DNA of 64,000 nucleotides from Flavobacterium cerinum (GTDB lineage Bacteria > Bacteroidota > Bacteroidia > Flavobacteriales > Flavobacteriaceae). The stretch lies in contig NZ_SBII01000003.1 of the NCBI RefSeq assembly GCF_004028155.1, positions 1 to 64,000 on the forward strand. The letters run 5' to 3'. Both the position numbers and the translations under genes were made by a program. This document shows, piece by piece, positions 55,162 through 62,804 of this stretch (its first letter is position 1; each line of letters begins with the position of its first letter). Under the pieces are notes generated by a model, which did no database searches, had not been told where the DNA came from, and was given only the letters and a program-made list of their open reading frames with translations.

Positions 55162-56526
55162 ATGGAAACTTCAATCGTACAAAAATACAATGTGCCGGGG
55201 CCGAGATATACCAGTTATCCTACTGTCCCGTATTGGGATAACAACGGGTTTTCTACTCTAAACTGGCAGCAGACTTTTTTAAAGGCTTTTGCCGAAAGTA
55301 ATCTGCCGGGAGGCATAAGCCTTTATATCCACCTGCCATTCTGCGAAAGTATGTGTACGTTTTGCGGATGCAACAAACGTGTAACCCGCCGCCATGAAGT
55401 AGAAACTGCTTATATAACTGCAGTACTTACAGAATGGGCAATGTATTGTGACCTACTTCCTCAGCACCCACTTATAAAAGAGCTGCATCTTGGCGGCGGT
55501 ACTCCTACTTTTTTTAGTCCGGAAAATCTTGAAGTGCTTATCAATGGTATTTTCGACAGAGCAGTAAAAGCACCAGGATATGAGTTTAGTTTTGAAGGCC
55601 ATCCTAACAATACAACAAGGGCACATCTTCAAAAACTATATGACATAGGCTTTAGAAGGGTGAGCTTTGGAGTACAGGATTATAATGAAAAAGTACAAAA
55701 GAGTATTAATAGAGTGCAGTCCTTTCATAATGTAGCAAAAGTGACATTTTGGGCAAAAGAGATTGGTTATACTTCTATCAGTCATGATCTTGTTTTTGGA
55801 CTGCCGTTCCAAACACTGGAAAGCATTATTGATACTATAGAAAAAACAAAATCACTTAACCCGGACAGGCTTGCTTTTTACAGCTATGCTCATGTACCCT
55901 GGATTAAAGGCAGTGGACAACGCGGATTTAATGAAAATGACCTGCCTCAGGATAACAAAAAGAGAATGCTGTATGAAGTAGGGAAAAAAATATTGGCAGA
56001 GAAAGGTTTTAAAGAAATAGGTATGGATCATTTTGCACTGGAAACCGACTCCATGTATGATGCCTATAAAGACGGTAAACTTCACCGTAACTTCATGGGA
56101 TACAGCGCCTCTAAAACCCAGCTTATGATTGGTTTGGGGGTATCGTCGATAAGCGACAGCTGGTATAGTTTTGCCCAAAATGAAAAAACACTGGAAGAGT
56201 ATTACAACCGTATCGAAAATAATGAACTCCCCGTTTTTAGAGGTCATTTGCTTAACGAAGAAGACCTCATCATAAGAAAACACATTCTAAACCTGATGTG
56301 TCGTTTTAAAACGTCATGGACTGTCAATGAAGAATATTTTAATGAATTACCCGATGTACTGATCGACTTGAAAGAGATGGAAAAAGATGGTTTATTGGAA
56401 CTTAAAAAAAACAGTATTACAGTAACCGAAGAAGGTAAACCCTTTGTGCGTAACATCTGTATGGCATTTGACCTGAGGCTGAAGCGCAAAGCACCGGATA
56501 CCAAATTGTTCTCAATGACCATTTAA
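55162..56526 (+). CDS. hemN: Oxygen-independent coproporphyrinogen III dehydrogenase
   Basis: 454 residues of the HemN radical-SAM family. The [4Fe-4S] motif is CESMCTFCGC (CxxxCxxCxC) with YIHLPFC before it. GGGTPTFF and SFEGHPNN are SAM-site landmarks, followed by RVSFGVQDYNEKVQKSINRV, the HemN C-terminal domain and a final LRLKRKAPDTKLFS. It converts coproporphyrinogen III to protoporphyrinogen IX without O2, for haem synthesis under low oxygen. That fits its neighbour, the haem-rich cbb3 oxidase, with which it shares a promoter architecture. A bidirectional terminator follows. Confidence 0.96.
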   Translation: METSIVQKYNVPGPRYTSYPTVPYWDNNGFSTLNWQQTFLKAFAESNLPGGISLYIHLPFCESMCTFCGCNKRVTRRHEVETAYITAVLTEWAMYCDLLPQHPLIKELHLGGGTPTFFSPENLEVLINGIFDRAVKAPGYEFSFEGHPNNTTRAHLQKLYDIGFRRVSFGVQDYNEKVQKSINRVQSFHNVAKVTFWAKEIGYTSISHDLVFGLPFQTLESIIDTIEKTKSLNPDRLAFYSYAHVPWIKGSGQRGFNENDLPQDNKKRMLYEVGKKILAEKGFKEIGMDHFALETDSMYDAYKDGKLHRNFMGYSASKTQLMIGLGVSSISDSWYSFAQNEKTLEEYYNRIENNELPVFRGHLLNEEDLIIRKHILNLMCRFKTSWTVNEEYFNELPDVLIDLKEMEKDGLLELKKNSITVTEEGKPFVRNICMAFDLRLKRKAPDTKLFSMTI

Positions 56527-56540
56527 TTTGTTTTGACAAA

Positions 56541-56574
56541 CAAAAAACAGCCCCACAATGTGGGGCTGTTTTTA
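56541..56574. terminator. Bidirectional terminator between hemN and the cco cluster end
   Basis: AAAAACAGCCCCACA and TGTGGGGCTGTTTTT form a strong GC-rich stem flanked by A-run and T-run, serving the convergent hemN and the last gene of the cco cluster. Confidence 0.88.
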
Positions 56575-56598
56575 TTTAGAATAGTGTTTAAAATTGTA

Positions 56599-57300
56599 CT
56601 ATTTACAAACAGGAGCTTCCTGTACAAAAAGGCTCATATCACCAGGTGACACATAAGGTATGGATAAACCTAATCCTCTCACAATAAAAAGCATTCCTAT
56701 AGCAACAACCGTATATGGTACTAGTTTATTAAGCGTATTCCTTAACGGAGCTTTTACCATACCGGCTACATATACTACGGCACTCATAAGCGGAATAGTC
56801 CCGGCACCATATAATACCATATAAAGTATACCCAATGGTATATTTTGCATTGCCAATGCGCCAAAAAGTGCCGCATAAACCAATCCGCAGGGTAAAAAAC
56901 CATTAAGGAGTCCGGTTATATAGAGTGCTTTATAGCTCTTTTTCCTAAACTGGCCACCCAAGCCTGTTTTTACTTTTGAGATGAGGTGATAAACCGGTTT
57001 GGAAAAGTTATATTTTGAAAATACCTTTTCGGGTATCAAGGCAATTGCTATCATTAAAATTCCGGCAATAATAGACATTTCCTGCTGCCATCCGGCTAAA
57101 AATAAACCTTTACCCATTATTCCAAATAGCAATCCTAATACAGCATAGGCGGTTATCCTTCCAAAATGGTATAAGAACATCTGGAATATTTTCTTTGCTT
57201 CATTACTCCTGTCTACTGGCAGCATCATAGCAATAGGCCCACACATACCAATGCAGTGCAGACTCGATATTACTCCTAATATAAATGCAGCGTAAAGCAT
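56599..57300 (-). CDS. UreH/TauE-like membrane protein of the cbb3 cluster
   Basis: 233 residues, about six membrane helices, of the UreH-like/TauE-SafE (DsbD_2) group. Two conserved cysteine motifs sit in helices: SSLHCIGMCGPIAMMLPV (about 14-31) and LNGFLPCGLVYAALFGALAM (about 130-150). Proteins of this type next to ccoGHIS are thought to take part in copper handling for oxidase assembly; that role is inferred from context. It is the last gene of the apparent cco operon, 24 bp after ccoH. Confidence 0.85.
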   Translation of the reverse strand: MLYAAFILGVISSLHCIGMCGPIAMMLPVDRSNEAKKIFQMFLYHFGRITAYAVLGLLFGIMGKGLFLAGWQQEMSIIAGILMIAIALIPEKVFSKYNFSKPVYHLISKVKTGLGGQFRKKSYKALYITGLLNGFLPCGLVYAALFGALAMQNIPLGILYMVLYGAGTIPLMSAVVYVAGMVKAPLRNTLNKLVPYTVVAIGMLFIVRGLGLSIPYVSPGDMSLFVQEAPVCK

Positions 57301-57324
57301 TTTCTTCTAAATTTTAGGTACAAA

Positions 57325-57774
57325 CTAATTAATAGTAAGCATCTCTTTACTACTATATCCTTTGCCCTCATACTGCCAGTCTATAGTAATGTCCCATCGG
57401 CCGCCAGCCAGATCACTTTTAGGTATGAGCAAATGATGAGCTGATAATGAAATTGGGGTTTCAAAATCAAGTTTTTGGTCAGACGGCCTGTAAAGGGACA
57501 CTTTACCTTTTATTTTTTGAATGTCAAATTTTTCCGGGAATGTTATTTTAATAGCCTCCGGATTGTTCTGAATTTGCAGTTTATGTTCCAGCGCTGCCGA
57601 GTTTTGCTCTTTATCGAGCTGTCCCTGCAGGCTTCGCTCCTGCTTGTAGTATTCTTCTACCACAAGTTCGTTATCATATTTACTATCGCTCTGCACTTTA
57701 AAGACAAAGAATAGTATAAAAGCCATAAACAGTGCAAATGCAATTACGATTCCTGTACCCCAATGTATTTTCAT
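57325..57774 (-). CDS. ccoH: FixH/CcoH family cbb3 oxidase assembly protein
   Basis: 149 residues: a single N-terminal transmembrane helix (TGIVIAFALFMAFILFFVF) followed by a periplasmic domain with VEEYYKQERSLQGQLDKEQN and the FixH-type strand pattern. FixH/CcoH helps assembly of cbb3 oxidase. It is 12 bp from ccoG and 24 bp from the next gene, within the same operon. Confidence 0.88.
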   Translation of the reverse strand: MKIHWGTGIVIAFALFMAFILFFVFKVQSDSKYDNELVVEEYYKQERSLQGQLDKEQNSAALEHKLQIQNNPEAIKITFPEKFDIQKIKGKVSLYRPSDQKLDFETPISLSAHHLLIPKSDLAGGRWDITIDWQYEGKGYSSKEMLTIN

Positions 57775-57786
57775 GATCTTTAATTT

Positions 57787-59205
57787 TTAATTGAAACTCC
57801 TTGGCCCTAAAAAGTTGGTGCTCTCCGTCTCTATAAGTTTTTCACCATTATATACCTCCAGGGTAATTCTTGTTTTATCGCCTTCAAGTAATGCAGGATT
57901 AATTTCTACAAACAAGGTTCCTGCAACCATGCCTTCTTTTGGGATTTTAAAATGTGGTGCCCCTACGGTAATCACTTTTCCTTTAGGATCTGCCAGTTTA
58001 AAGTAAACATCGTTAAAATCTTTAGCAGTTTTGTTTACTATTTTATAAGTAAACACATTACTTATGTTCTCTCCTTTATGTTCAAACAACTGCCCCGGAA
58101 GTCGCAGTACAGTTGCTTCTATATCATTACGCAGGAACAGCATCCCTATAAATACCCCAATGAGTATTACCAGTACTGCGGTATATCCTTTCATTCTTGG
58201 TGTAAAAACAAACTTTGCTTTCTTGGTGATCTCGTCTTCACTCGCATAACGGATAAGTCCCTGTGGCAATCCTACTTTATCCATTACTGTATTGCACTCG
58301 TCTATACAGGCAGTACAATTAATGCATTCCAACTGAGTACCGTTCCTGATATCTATCCCGGTAGGACAAACGTGTACACACAACTTACAGTCGATACAAT
58401 CTCCTTTACCGGAAAGCGCACGCTCTTCATTTTTAACCATCCTGCCTCGACCGGCTTCTTTTTCACCACGCACATGGTCGTAGGCAACAATGATCGATTT
58501 ATCATCAAGTAATGCCCCTTGAAGTCTTCCATACGGACAGGCAATAATACAAACCTGCTCCCTGAACCATACGTATATAAAATAGAATACAGCCGTGAAA
58601 ATCAGTAAGGCGATAAGTGTACCCAAGTTGTCCTTTGGCCCCTCTTCTATCATTTGAAAGAGCTTGTCACTACCCGATAAATAAGCGAGAAAGACATTTG
58701 CAATACCGAAGGAGATTACAAAAAAGATGAACCATTTAAGGACTCTCTTTCTTATTTTCTCAGCATTCCATTCCTGTTTGTCCAGTTTCATCTGTGCACC
58801 CCTGTCTCCATCTATCCAGTACTCAATACGCCTGAATACCATTTCCATGAAAATGGTCTGTGGGCAGATCCAGCCGCAAAATATGCGCCCAAACACCACT
58901 GTAAACAAAGCCACAAAGACTACCCCGATGAGCATTGAAATAACAAACAGGTGAAAATCCTGCGGCCAAAACGGAAACCCGAAAATATTAAACTTTCGCT
59001 CTACCACATTGAACAGTAAGAACTGATTACCATTTACCTTGATAAACGGTGCAAGGACCAGGAAAGCCAATAAGGTCCAGCTTACAATTTTTCTGTACTT
59101 ATAAAATTTTCCTGATGGCTTTTTAGGAAAAACCCACTGCCTTTTACCATCTTCATTAATGGTTCCGATACTATCCCGAAACCCATCGTCCTGCATTTTT
59201 GACAT
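57787..59205 (-). CDS. ccoG: Cytochrome c oxidase accessory protein CcoG (FixG/RdxA)
   Basis: 472 residues with five membrane helices. It carries the CcoG hallmarks: CGWICPQTIFMEMVFRRIE, CIIACPYGRLQGAL, and two 4Fe-4S clusters (CIDCKLCVHVCPTGIDIR, LECINCTACIDECNTVM). The C-terminal periplasmic part is Ig-like (IG_FixG). CcoG acts in the copper-dependent maturation of cbb3 oxidase. It lies 6 bp after ccoP and 12 bp before ccoH. Confidence 0.95.
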   Translation of the reverse strand: MSKMQDDGFRDSIGTINEDGKRQWVFPKKPSGKFYKYRKIVSWTLLAFLVLAPFIKVNGNQFLLFNVVERKFNIFGFPFWPQDFHLFVISMLIGVVFVALFTVVFGRIFCGWICPQTIFMEMVFRRIEYWIDGDRGAQMKLDKQEWNAEKIRKRVLKWFIFFVISFGIANVFLAYLSGSDKLFQMIEEGPKDNLGTLIALLIFTAVFYFIYVWFREQVCIIACPYGRLQGALLDDKSIIVAYDHVRGEKEAGRGRMVKNEERALSGKGDCIDCKLCVHVCPTGIDIRNGTQLECINCTACIDECNTVMDKVGLPQGLIRYASEDEITKKAKFVFTPRMKGYTAVLVILIGVFIGMLFLRNDIEATVLRLPGQLFEHKGENISNVFTYKIVNKTAKDFNDVYFKLADPKGKVITVGAPHFKIPKEGMVAGTLFVEINPALLEGDKTRITLEVYNGEKLIETESTNFLGPRSFN

Positions 59206-59211
59206 TAGCTA

Positions 59212-60126
59212 TTATTTTATTGCGAGCTTATCATTTGTTTTTTCGGCAGCTTCTTCTTTCCATACTTCACCTTCAGACGGTTTAGGATCTTTAGGATTTG
59301 TACCTTTTAATGATAAGATATAACTCGCTACCAATTGTATTTCTGATGGTTTTAAAGTTCCTTTCCATGCTACCATACCTTTTCCATCTCGTCCACCTTC
59401 TGTAATGGTATGGAACACATTTTTAATACCTCCACCCAATATCCATTGGTCATCCGTAAGGTTAGGCCCTATGGCTCCCCCTGCATCCTGCCTGTGGCAG
59501 GCAGCACAATTCATTTCGAATATCTTTTTACCGGCAGCCAGGTCGGCAGGCTCAGTAAGCTGTGTTACACTGTTGGCATCGATAAGATCTTTTGCTGTTT
59601 TCTTGTATTCTTCTACAGCAATTTTAGCATCGGCCATTTCCTTTTCAAACTCTTTTGTCTGATCGTCATAATCGAAAATGTGGTATTTAGCCATATAAAC
59701 AATTGCGAAGATGATACAGGCATAGAATAATTTTGTCCACCATGGCGGTAAAACATTGTCCAACTCTTTAATACCATCATAATCATGACTTAAAAGTATC
59801 GTTCCCTCTTCTTCAATAGGTTTGTCTTTAATAAAGAACTCTTTAAACTTTTTATACCATTTACTGTCTCTAAAATCAAGGGCATCGGCTTCTGCCAGTT
59901 TTTCCTTTTGTTCTTCAGTAAGTAAACTATACGTTACCCTGTCTATAGCCAGCACTACCAATTCTATAGCTATCTGAATAAAAATGAACAACAGCAGAAA
60001 TACCGAAACCATTGGATACTTTAAGAAAGCAGGCCTGTCGCCAGAGTCTATAAAGTACTCTAAAGCCATAAAAACAAGTGCAAAAATCACAGGCACTCTT
60101 ACATATACCGGGATAAATTTTTTCAT
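59212..60126 (-). CDS. ccoP: cbb3 oxidase subunit CcoP, mono-haem form
   Basis: 304 residues. Three membrane helices (about 12-26, 39-61 and 131-149) precede a soluble cytochrome c domain with a single haem site CAACHRQDAGG (about 204) and a distal Met (GKGMVAWKG). Proteobacterial CcoP has two CxxCH motifs; only one is present here, and the extra N-terminal helices are typical of Bacteroidota. It receives electrons for the oxidase at the membrane. Located between the ccoQ-like gene and ccoG. Confidence 0.92.
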   Translation of the reverse strand: MKKFIPVYVRVPVIFALVFMALEYFIDSGDRPAFLKYPMVSVFLLLFIFIQIAIELVVLAIDRVTYSLLTEEQKEKLAEADALDFRDSKWYKKFKEFFIKDKPIEEEGTILLSHDYDGIKELDNVLPPWWTKLFYACIIFAIVYMAKYHIFDYDDQTKEFEKEMADAKIAVEEYKKTAKDLIDANSVTQLTEPADLAAGKKIFEMNCAACHRQDAGGAIGPNLTDDQWILGGGIKNVFHTITEGGRDGKGMVAWKGTLKPSEIQLVASYILSLKGTNPKDPKPSEGEVWKEEAAEKTNDKLAIK

Positions 60127-60148
60127 AATCCTACGTGTTAGATTTCAA

Positions 60149-60340
60149 CTATTGGTTAGCGTTGTCGTTGTCATCACCAGAAAATGGTATGTTACTCATC
60201 TCATTGATCTTGTCTTTTTTATAGGTATATACCCAATAGTATAGTCCCACAAAAAAGATGAAGAATATAAGTAATGATATGATTGGATACAACTCTATTC
60301 CAGAGATGGTTTCCAGGTTATGCTTTACAAATTTTAGCAT
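60149..60340 (-). CDS. ccoQ: CcoQ-like small membrane subunit
   Basis: A 63-residue frame starting at the ATG 60338-60340, 4 bp after the ccoNO stop; a longer upstream frame exists but overlaps ccoNO. It has one transmembrane helix (LYPIISLLIFFIFFVGLYYWV) followed by a charged tail (YKKDKINEMSN), the shape of CcoQ/FixQ subunits. The assignment rests on position and shape. Confidence 0.75.
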   Translation of the reverse strand: MLKFVKHNLETISGIELYPIISLLIFFIFFVGLYYWVYTYKKDKINEMSNIPFSGDDNDNANQ

Positions 60341-60344
60341 GGCT

Positions 60345-62543
60345 TTACTTTTTATTTTCGGCTGTTGTGTTCTTAATTTTAATGTCGGTTCCCATTCTTT
60401 GCAGATAAGCAATAAGCGCAGTAATCTCTCTGTCTCTCATTTCTATAAAGGCTTCACCTCTTGCTGCTGCATCTTTTTTGCTCTGTTCATAACTCTTCAC
60501 AAAGTCAGGGTCTGTAAACAGGCTTTCCTGAATTTTTGCTGCCTGTTGACTTATCGATTTTGGAGCATTGGCAATATCCTGTACTGTATAAGGCACGCCC
60601 AATTGCGCCATTACTTCCATTTTCTTTTGTGTGTATGAGTAATCCATTTTCTCGTTATCAAACAGCCATTTGTAAGCCGGCATGATCGAACCTTCGGATG
60701 TACTCTGCGGATCCCACATGTGGTTAAAATGCCAGTTATTACTGTACTTACCGCCTATTCGCATTAAATCGGGCCCGGTTCTTTTAGATCCCCATAAAAA
60801 TGGGTGATCATACACATACTCTCCCGATTTAGAGTATTCTCCATAACGCTCTACTTCAGACCTGAACGGACGTATCATTTGCGAATGGCAGTTTACACAG
60901 CCTTCTCTTATATAAAGGTCACGTCCTTCAAGTTCCAATGGTGAATACGGTTTTACTGTAGATATGGTAGGTATATTTGATTTTACCATAATAGTAGGTA
61001 CAATTTGTATGATTCCTCCAATAAGTACTGCTATGGTAGCCAGTATAGTAAGCTGTATTGGTTTTCTTTCCAACCAAGGATGGAATTTCTCCCCTTTCAG
61101 CCTTCTGCTGCTTACTTTTTCTAATGCTGGAGCTTCAGCAAGTTCATCTTCGATCTTGTTGCCTCTTCGTACCGTCATGATGATGTTGTAAACCAAGATC
61201 AATAATCCGATAACGAACAACGTTCCACCAATAGCCCTCATCCAGTACATTGGCATAATTTGTTTTACAGTTTCCAGGAAATTACCATACTTAAGAGTAC
61301 CATCCGGATTGAACTGTTTCCACATCGATGCCTGTGCAAAGCCTGCAACATACATTGGTAATGCATACATTATGATACCCAGCGTACCTATCCAGAAATG
61401 CAGGTTAGCCAGTTTTGTAGAGTATAGTTTGGATTTTGTCATCCTTGGTATTAACCAGTAGATCATACCAAAGGCAAGGAAACCATTCCATGCAAGTGCT
61501 CCAACATGTACGTGAGCCACAATCCAGTCGGTAAAGTGGGCAATAGCATTTACATTTTTAAGTGAAAGCATTGGCCCTTCAAACGTTGCCATACCATAAC
61601 CGGTAATTGCAACTACAAAGAATTTAAGTACAGGTTCTGTCCTTACTTTATCCCAGGCCCCACGAAGGGTAAGCAAACCGTTTATCATACCGCCCCACGA
61701 TGGTGCTATCAGCATAATAGAAAATGCTACTCCAAGGTTTTGTGCCCAGTCCGGCAATGCCGAATATAAAAGGTGGTGCGGTCCAGCCCAGATATAAATG
61801 AATATTAATGACCAGAAGTGAATAATCGATAGTCTGTAAGAATACACAGGTCGGTTTGCCGCTTTAGGTACAAAGTAGTACATCAAACCTAAAAACGGTG
61901 TGGTAAGGAAAAAGGCAACAGCGTTGTGCCCATACCACCATTGTACCAGTGCATCCTGTACCCCTGCATAAACAGAGTAACTTTTCATAGCACTTACCGG
62001 AATAGCAAGACTGTTAAAAATGTGTAGTATCGCAACGGTAATAAATGTTGCTAAATAGAACCATATTGCCACATACAGGTGACGCTCACGCCTCCTTAAA
62101 ATAGTACCTATCATGTTGATACCAAATACCACCCATATAAGCGCAATACCGATATCTATAGGCCATTCCAGCTCTGCATATTCTTTTGATGAGGTATATC
62201 CCATTGGCAGAGATATCGCAGCAGCAAGAATAATGATCTGCCATCCCCAGAAGTTAAGGTTACTCAAAAAGTCACTGTACATGCGGGTTTTTAATAAACG
62301 CTGAAGCGAATAGTAAATCCCCGCAAACATAGCATTACCCACAAAGGCAAAAATAACCGCATTGGTATGTAATGGTCTTAATCTTCCATAACTTAACCAG
62401 GAAACACCATCTGTTAAATTAGGGAACATATACATGGATGCGATCAATAAGCCCGCAAGCATCCCTACTACACCAAACACTATGGTTGCATACAGGAACT
62501 TCTTGACTATTTTATTGTCGTAGTAAAATTGCTGCATCTCCAT
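60345..62543 (-). CDS. ccoN: Fused cbb3 oxidase catalytic subunits CcoN-CcoO
   Basis: 732 residues joining two subunits that are separate in Proteobacteria. Residues 1 to about 470 are CcoN, with the haem-copper oxidase helices and metal-ligand His (PLHTNAVIFAF, WYGHNAVAFFL, GPHHLLYSALP, FTDWIVAHVHVGALAWN). The remainder is CcoO with a membrane anchor and one haem c site (EGCVNCHSQMIRPF, about 555). The fusion is characteristic of Bacteroidota. cbb3 oxidase reduces O2 at high affinity. It lies 2 bp after ccoS. Confidence 0.97.
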   Translation of the reverse strand: MEMQQFYYDNKIVKKFLYATIVFGVVGMLAGLLIASMYMFPNLTDGVSWLSYGRLRPLHTNAVIFAFVGNAMFAGIYYSLQRLLKTRMYSDFLSNLNFWGWQIIILAAAISLPMGYTSSKEYAELEWPIDIGIALIWVVFGINMIGTILRRRERHLYVAIWFYLATFITVAILHIFNSLAIPVSAMKSYSVYAGVQDALVQWWYGHNAVAFFLTTPFLGLMYYFVPKAANRPVYSYRLSIIHFWSLIFIYIWAGPHHLLYSALPDWAQNLGVAFSIMLIAPSWGGMINGLLTLRGAWDKVRTEPVLKFFVVAITGYGMATFEGPMLSLKNVNAIAHFTDWIVAHVHVGALAWNGFLAFGMIYWLIPRMTKSKLYSTKLANLHFWIGTLGIIMYALPMYVAGFAQASMWKQFNPDGTLKYGNFLETVKQIMPMYWMRAIGGTLFVIGLLILVYNIIMTVRRGNKIEDELAEAPALEKVSSRRLKGEKFHPWLERKPIQLTILATIAVLIGGIIQIVPTIMVKSNIPTISTVKPYSPLELEGRDLYIREGCVNCHSQMIRPFRSEVERYGEYSKSGEYVYDHPFLWGSKRTGPDLMRIGGKYSNNWHFNHMWDPQSTSEGSIMPAYKWLFDNEKMDYSYTQKKMEVMAQLGVPYTVQDIANAPKSISQQAAKIQESLFTDPDFVKSYEQSKKDAAARGEAFIEMRDREITALIAYLQRMGTDIKIKNTTAENKK

Positions 62544-62545
62544 AG

Positions 62546-62719
62546 TTAGTCGTTGTTAGTTTTGTTTTCGGTTTTTTTAATTTCGTCGTCAAAAAGCATT
62601 CTGACAGAGGGTGTATAGTCGTCGTCAAACTGCCCGTTCTTTACCGCTCTTATAAAGGCGTACAAAGCAAGGACTGCGACTATAATACTGATACTGATTA
62701 ATAAATAAATTACGCTCAT
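62546..62719 (-). CDS. ccoS: cbb3 oxidase assembly protein CcoS/FixS
   Basis: 57 residues starting at the ATG 62717-62719: MSVIYLLISISIIVAVLALY, AFIRAVKNGQFDDDYTPSVR, MLFDDE. One transmembrane helix followed by the CcoS signature (G.FDD...P..R.L.D). CcoS is needed for haem and copper insertion. Its stop precedes the ccoNO start by 2 bp. It is preceded by the shared FNR-like promoter. Confidence 0.92.
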   Translation of the reverse strand: MSVIYLLISISIIVAVLALYAFIRAVKNGQFDDDYTPSVRMLFDDEIKKTENKTNND

Positions 62720-62739
62720 ACTTGTTAAATTAAGTCCTA

Positions 62740-62784
62740 CAAAGTTAGGTTTGGGTTTAGGTATAAAACATGATATTTGTCATG
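62740..62784 (-). promoter_or_regulatory. FNR-like box and promoter of the ccoS-ccoNO operon
   Basis: CATGATATTTGTCATG (62769-62784; core ATGA-N6-TCAT centred at 62776.5) lies 29.5 bp before the first base of minus-strand TAACTTTG (plus CAAAGTTA, 62740-62747). The site lies just after the ccoI stop, so the operon can be switched on independently of ccoI. It has the same -7 box and the same distance as at hemN. Confidence 0.68.
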
Positions 62785-62804
62785 CTATCCCTTTTTTACA
62801 GTGG

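Noticed and set aside
57952..58512. 186-aa plus-strand ORF over ccoG
   Set aside because: Antisense shadow of ccoG, which has clear iron-sulfur motifs.
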